Assembly (NCBI GenBank): GCA_963705285.1
Contig: OY970066.1
Coordinates: forward strand, 992,001-1,056,000
DNA: 64,000 bases
Direction: 5' to 3'
Source: JACMLD01 sp963705285
GTDB lineage: Bacteria; Bacteroidota; Bacteroidia; Chitinophagales; Chitinophagaceae
Shown here: piece after piece, positions 60,859-64,000 of the stretch
How the letters are laid out: every line of letters begins with the position of its first letter
How positions within the stretch are numbered: the stretch's first letter is position 1
Notes under the pieces: generated by a model
What the model was told of the DNA's origin: nothing
Database searches by the model: none
The model's input: only the letters and a program-made list of their open reading frames with translations
Program-made: the position numbers and the translations under genes

Positions 60859-62589
60859 TTATAAGGCTTCCAGGTCTTTCATCTCTTTATCTACAAACTG
60901 CATCAGCTGATTGATGTTGTTGCCGGAGAAATTGAATTGTAATCCGGCTGCTTCATACAATTTGGGTAGTGTGGCAGTACCCCCCAGGCTGAGCGCGCGT
61001 GAGTAATTATCGAGCGCGGATTCTTTATTTTGCTTAAACTGTTTCCATAGCCCAATAGCGCCCAACTGTGCTATGCCATATTCAATATAATAAAATGGCA
61101 CCTCAAAAAGGTGTAATTGCCGCTGCCAGCTATTGCTGCGGTACTCTTCCAGCCCCGAAAAATCAATTACGTTGCTGGAAAATTCATTCAGAATTTCTGT
61201 CCAGCGCGTGGCACGTTGTTCCAGTGTATGCGCAGGATTTTCATATACCCAATGCTGGAATTTATCAATGGTGGCAATCCAGGGAAAAATGGTAATCACA
61301 CGTTCTAACTGGTGTTCCTTGGCGCGCTTCAATTCTTCCTTGCTTGAAAAATATACATCCCAGTAATCCATGCTAAAAAGCTCCATGGCCATACTGGCCA
61401 CTTCTGCAATTTCCATGGGGTATTCTTTGAAAGAACTTAATTCAAGCGGGTGCGCTAAAAATGAATGCACGGCATGACCGCCTTCGTGTACCATGGTAGT
61501 TACATCGCTCATTTGCCCTGCAGCATTCATAAAAATAAAAGGGGCACCGGTTTCTGCCAGCGGGCAGTTGTAACCACCGGGGGCTTTTCCTTTGCGGCTC
61601 TCCAGGTCAAAGCGGTGCATTTCATTCATTTTGCGGAGGCAGGCAGCAAAAAACGGCCGTATCTTTTCAAAACAGGCAATGCTTTTTTCCAGCAATTCTT
61701 CGCTGGTTTCAAAAGGGCGCAGCGGGGCGGTTCCCTCGGGCTCCGCTTCCAGGTCCCACGGGCGCAGGCTGTCTACACCCAGCTTTTTCTTTTTGGCTTC
61801 GTATATTTTATCTGCCAGTGGCAGGATGTATTTTTTGACTGAATCGTGAAACTGGAAACAATCTTCTTTAGTATAATCAAACCTGCCAAGGTCGGCGAAT
61901 TTATAATCGCGGTAATTGGTAAAGCCTGCGTTTATGGCCACCTGCTGCCGCTTTTCCACCAGTTGCGAGTACAGGGTATTGAGTGCGTTTTTATCTGCCA
62001 ACCGGCGGTCATTTATTTTGCGGTATACTTCTTCACGCAGTTTACGGTCGTGGCTTTCCAGAAATTTGGCTGCCTGTTGCAGGGTGTATTCTTTTCCGTC
62101 TACTTCTATGGTCATTTTACCAGAAATAACACCAAACTGTTGCGCCATGACGCTTAACTCTGACAAGACCGGTATATTGATCTCCCTGAACAGGTCGATA
62201 CTTTTCTTAACACTGCGCAGGTAGGTATAATATCTCTGCTCATCCAGTTCTGCCGTGTATTTACAATCTACCAGCTTACGGTTAAGTTTATCTGCGTACG
62301 GCTGAATTTTAGGTTGTATCTGCGTCACAAAAAACACAAAAGCCTCTTCCAGCGATTTGTTTTCAGTATCGCAGGTCATTTTTATTTGCCGCCAGCACGC
62401 ATCTTCACTCAATACAGCTTCAATTTCGCTGGAGTCTTTCAACCAGTTTTCCAGGTCTGTTTTAGAACGCAAAGGCCTGTCGAGCAACTGTTGAAAATAA
62501 GGCTCCAGGCTTTCCCAATTGCTTACGGTAAAATTTTCCGGTAAGAATTTGCGGGGCAGCGCCTGTATATCCGCACTTGTCTGTATCAT
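60859..62589 (-). CDS. M3 family oligoendopeptidase (PepF type)
   Basis: 576 aa, typical length. The zinc motif HEGGHAVHSF lies in the C-terminal half, followed by EIAEVASMAMELFS with the third ligand Glu. Helical N-terminal domain of about 200 residues; cytoplasmic, no signal. It degrades peptides of roughly 5-20 residues. Start MIQTSADIQALPRKFLP. Gene order with a DUF5606 gene 86 bp upstream on the same strand. Confidence 0.92.
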   Translation of the reverse strand: MIQTSADIQALPRKFLPENFTVSNWESLEPYFQQLLDRPLRSKTDLENWLKDSSEIEAVLSEDACWRQIKMTCDTENKSLEEAFVFFVTQIQPKIQPYADKLNRKLVDCKYTAELDEQRYYTYLRSVKKSIDLFREINIPVLSELSVMAQQFGVISGKMTIEVDGKEYTLQQAAKFLESHDRKLREEVYRKINDRRLADKNALNTLYSQLVEKRQQVAINAGFTNYRDYKFADLGRFDYTKEDCFQFHDSVKKYILPLADKIYEAKKKKLGVDSLRPWDLEAEPEGTAPLRPFETSEELLEKSIACFEKIRPFFAACLRKMNEMHRFDLESRKGKAPGGYNCPLAETGAPFIFMNAAGQMSDVTTMVHEGGHAVHSFLAHPLELSSFKEYPMEIAEVASMAMELFSMDYWDVYFSSKEELKRAKEHQLERVITIFPWIATIDKFQHWVYENPAHTLEQRATRWTEILNEFSSNVIDFSGLEEYRSNSWQRQLHLFEVPFYYIEYGIAQLGAIGLWKQFKQNKESALDNYSRALSLGGTATLPKLYEAAGLQFNFSGNNINQLMQFVDKEMKDLEAL

Positions 62590-62675
62590 ACGTTATCTTT
62601 TTAAAAAGACACAGGCTACCAGTGTCAGGATTCATGTTGAAGCCTTACTGCCTGTAGCCTGTACCAGTCAATTTT

Positions 62676-63350
62676 TTATTTCTTTTTTGGAGCCGCCTTT
62701 TTCTTCGGTTTTTCTTCAGCGGGCTTTTCTTTAGCCGCTTTTGTTGCAGGCTTCGCCGTTTTAGCGGCTTTGGTTGCTTTGGCGGGCTTTTCTTCTTCTA
62801 CAGTTTCTTTTTTCTTAGGCGCTGCCTTTTTCTTAGGTGCTTCTTCCGCTACAGGTTCTTCTTTTTCTTCTTTGGCCGCCTTGGTGGTTTTTGCAGCCGG
62901 TTTTGCTTTGGCTGGTGCGGGCGTTTCTTCCGGTGTTATTTCTTCTGCAGTTTCTTCTGCCACGGGTTCGCTTAATTTGATCTCAATTTTATTTTTTTGC
63001 AGGATCTCAAACCATTTGATGATCTTCTTCATGTCGCTGGTATACACCCTTTCAAAATCCAGATCGGGGTAAGCCGTTTCAAAATATTTTTTGATGGCTG
63101 CATTGTCTTTGGTATCGGGCAATGCGGCATTGCTTTTTTCCATGGCCAGCAATATGTCAACCAGGTTTACATTATCCCTAACCGTATAAATTTCTATACT
63201 TTCCAGGTGAGAAAAATTATGGATACGGCTCGATACAAATTTGGTGGCCTTGTCATCCAGCGAGCGTACAATAGCGCCGTCGTTCTTACTACTGATAAGT
63301 TCATGCAAACCAGGCAATCCGGAAACGGCAATAATTTTACTATACTCCAT
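62676..63350 (-). CDS. DUF5606 family protein with a Lys/Ala/Glu-rich tail
   Basis: 224 aa. Residues 1-120 form the DUF5606 domain (MEYSKIIAVSGLPGLHELIS, SRIHNFSHLESIEIYTV, KYFETAYPDLDFERVY). From about residue 130 to the end it is low-complexity: alternating Glu/Ala/Pro and Lys/Ala stretches with KKKAAPKKK repeated twice, including at the very C-terminus. The tail resembles histone H1-like proteins and could bind nucleic acid or the phosphate groups of RNA, which is an inference from composition. Family function unknown. Same strand as the peptidase gene. Confidence 0.82.
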   Translation of the reverse strand: MEYSKIIAVSGLPGLHELISSKNDGAIVRSLDDKATKFVSSRIHNFSHLESIEIYTVRDNVNLVDILLAMEKSNAALPDTKDNAAIKKYFETAYPDLDFERVYTSDMKKIIKWFEILQKNKIEIKLSEPVAEETAEEITPEETPAPAKAKPAAKTTKAAKEEKEEPVAEEAPKKKAAPKKKETVEEEKPAKATKAAKTAKPATKAAKEKPAEEKPKKKAAPKKK

Positions 63351-63469
63351 ACAGTGTTATTTTTAAAGGACGTGCAAGATACAGGAAAACCTCAAATTTA
63401 GACCACCAGGCGGCAGGAGAGCAGGAGTTGTCTTATAAATTATGGTGTGGAGCCCCGAAAATGGATGTT

Positions 63470-63838
63470 TTAGCCGGTAAAAACCCCTTTGAATTTGAAG
63501 AAGGTGGTATCGTTGTAAAAAATACGGGCGGTTACATTAATATCTCCGGAGGCCAGTTGGGTAAAGTTTGTATCGGCGAGTATAGTAGGGTTGATACTGG
63601 GGTCTATAACTGACAAAAATTTTAAATCGAGCCCGGTATGCAGCCTCAGCGACCGGCTGGTAGTGGTTTCCAGCAGCTCTTTTACTATTTGCATCATACA
63701 AACACCCGGCACTACCGGCTGCCCGGGAAAATGACCCCTGAAAATAGCATGGTCCGGATTTATCTTTAAAACAGCACTGGTGCTGCCCTCTTCTGCTGTT
63801 ATACTCACCACCGTATAAAAATCACCCGCTAAGATCAT
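63470..63838 (-). CDS. FabZ-like 3-hydroxyacyl-ACP dehydratase (hotdog fold)
   Basis: 122 aa. Hotdog-fold core with HAIFRGHFPGQPVVPGVCMMQ, the FabZ-type active-site loop with the catalytic histidine (H-F-P-G-x-P-V-x-P-G). It is shorter than FabZ and lacks its second half motif. Small FabZ-like proteins occur in aryl-polyene/flexirubin-type clusters of Bacteroidota; the next gene upstream overlaps it by 4 nt and is cut by the window edge, so the cluster cannot be confirmed. Confidence 0.8.
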   Translation of the reverse strand: MILAGDFYTVVSITAEEGSTSAVLKINPDHAIFRGHFPGQPVVPGVCMMQIVKELLETTTSRSLRLHTGLDLKFLSVIDPSINPTILADTNFTQLASGDINVTARIFYNDTTFFKFKGVFTG

Positions 63839-64000
63839 TGCTTCAGTTTTTTTAAGCCAATGGTAAAATCAAAGTTGGTATGGCTAATACCAATGGTGTC
63901 TGGCATACCTGCTTTGTAATGCTGCATGACCGCCACCACTACCGGCTTTCTTTTAGAGGCCCTTTCCAGCCTGATTAGCTGCTGGCAGGCGCTGTCTGTA
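63835..64000 (-). CDS. Partial gene at right edge, unknown function
   Basis: The last 54 codons of a frame that continues past the window. It ends LIRLERASKRKPVVVAVMQH and continues to FTIGLKKLKQ. The TGA stop overlaps the ATG of the FabZ-like gene (ATGA), so the two are translationally coupled. I do not recognise the family from this fragment. Confidence 0.6.
   Translation of the reverse strand, partial: TDSACQQLIRLERASKRKPVVVAVMQHYKAGMPDTIGISHTNFDFTIGLKKLKQ

Noticed and set aside
1..64000. tRNA or rRNA genes
   Set aside because: No T-loop (GGTTCGAATCC-type) plus acceptor-stem pairing was found on either strand by reading; a covariance search would be decisive.

Overview
The window reads as a chromosomal segment of a Bacteroidota bacterium, most likely a member of the Chitinophagaceae. 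Reasons: Bacteroidota-type promoter words (TTG about 17-18 nt before TAnnTTTG/A), no Shine-Dalgarno preference, DUF5606, a KdnA/KdnB pair, several DUF1080 proteins, Tat-exported TIM-barrel isomerases, and a long-form GH9 enzyme. The lineage is inferred from gene content, not from a marker gene. Reading by eye I found no rRNA, tRNA or CRISPR array.

Layout. 1-0.8 kb: 5'-part of an IS1595/ISXO2-type transposase running off the left edge. 1-19 kb: mostly separate genes: a DUF3089 lipoprotein hydrolase; a sugar porter with a secreted GH32 fructanase; kdnB; a GT-C-like membrane protein; CorA; GNAT; RmuC; a GH9 glucanase fused to a NodB-like domain; an overlapping MbnP/MbnH pair; malate:quinone oxidoreductase; an ArsC-like protein; and a hexapeptide acyltransferase.

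19.4-44.3 kb is the centre of the window: a large locus that fits oxidative (3-keto) glycoside metabolism. One plus-strand operon (19.4-23.4) holds a TIM-barrel isomerase, a Gfo/Idh oxidoreductase and two DUF1080 proteins. After an OmpA-like lipoprotein and a REP-associated transposase come a further isomerase and a secreted protein. Two divergent operons then share a 285-bp promoter region. The leftward one (33.4-28.6) encodes Gfo/Idh, isomerase, lipoprotein cytochrome c, DUF1080 and ThuA-like proteins. The rightward one (33.7-44.1) encodes an FHS-type transporter, a Tat isomerase, four tandem GMC dehydrogenases that all keep a C-x5-C-x3-C iron-sulfur motif, and one Tat-lipoprotein gamma subunit. 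Both operons end in clear intrinsic terminators. Inferred scheme: GMC enzymes plus gamma subunit oxidise a glycoside in the periplasm, electrons pass to cytochrome c, DUF1080 proteins cleave the keto-glycoside, and isomerases and Gfo/Idh enzymes process the keto-sugar.

44.3-64 kb: DUF4440, SPFH protein, GH25 lysozyme, radical SAM/SPASM, DinB, MarR, GHL10 hydrolase, kdnA, rpoN, PAP2-like protein, L,D-transpeptidase, MATE pump, phosphatase, nitrilase, PepF-type peptidase, DUF5606 and a FabZ-like hotdog protein that overlaps a gene cut by the right edge.

The most unusual signal is not a gene. Many spacers carry short arrays of exactly 7-bp (in one class 8-bp) degenerate repeats. The word differs from spacer to spacer (AAYAGCT, TTTTGAA, TAAGTNA, TTAGTAT, TCTCAAAA), and the arrays are often arranged as inverted arms that can fold into a hairpin. 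All five spacers around the four GMC genes carry the AAYAGCT class, and several arrays supply the stop codon of the upstream gene.
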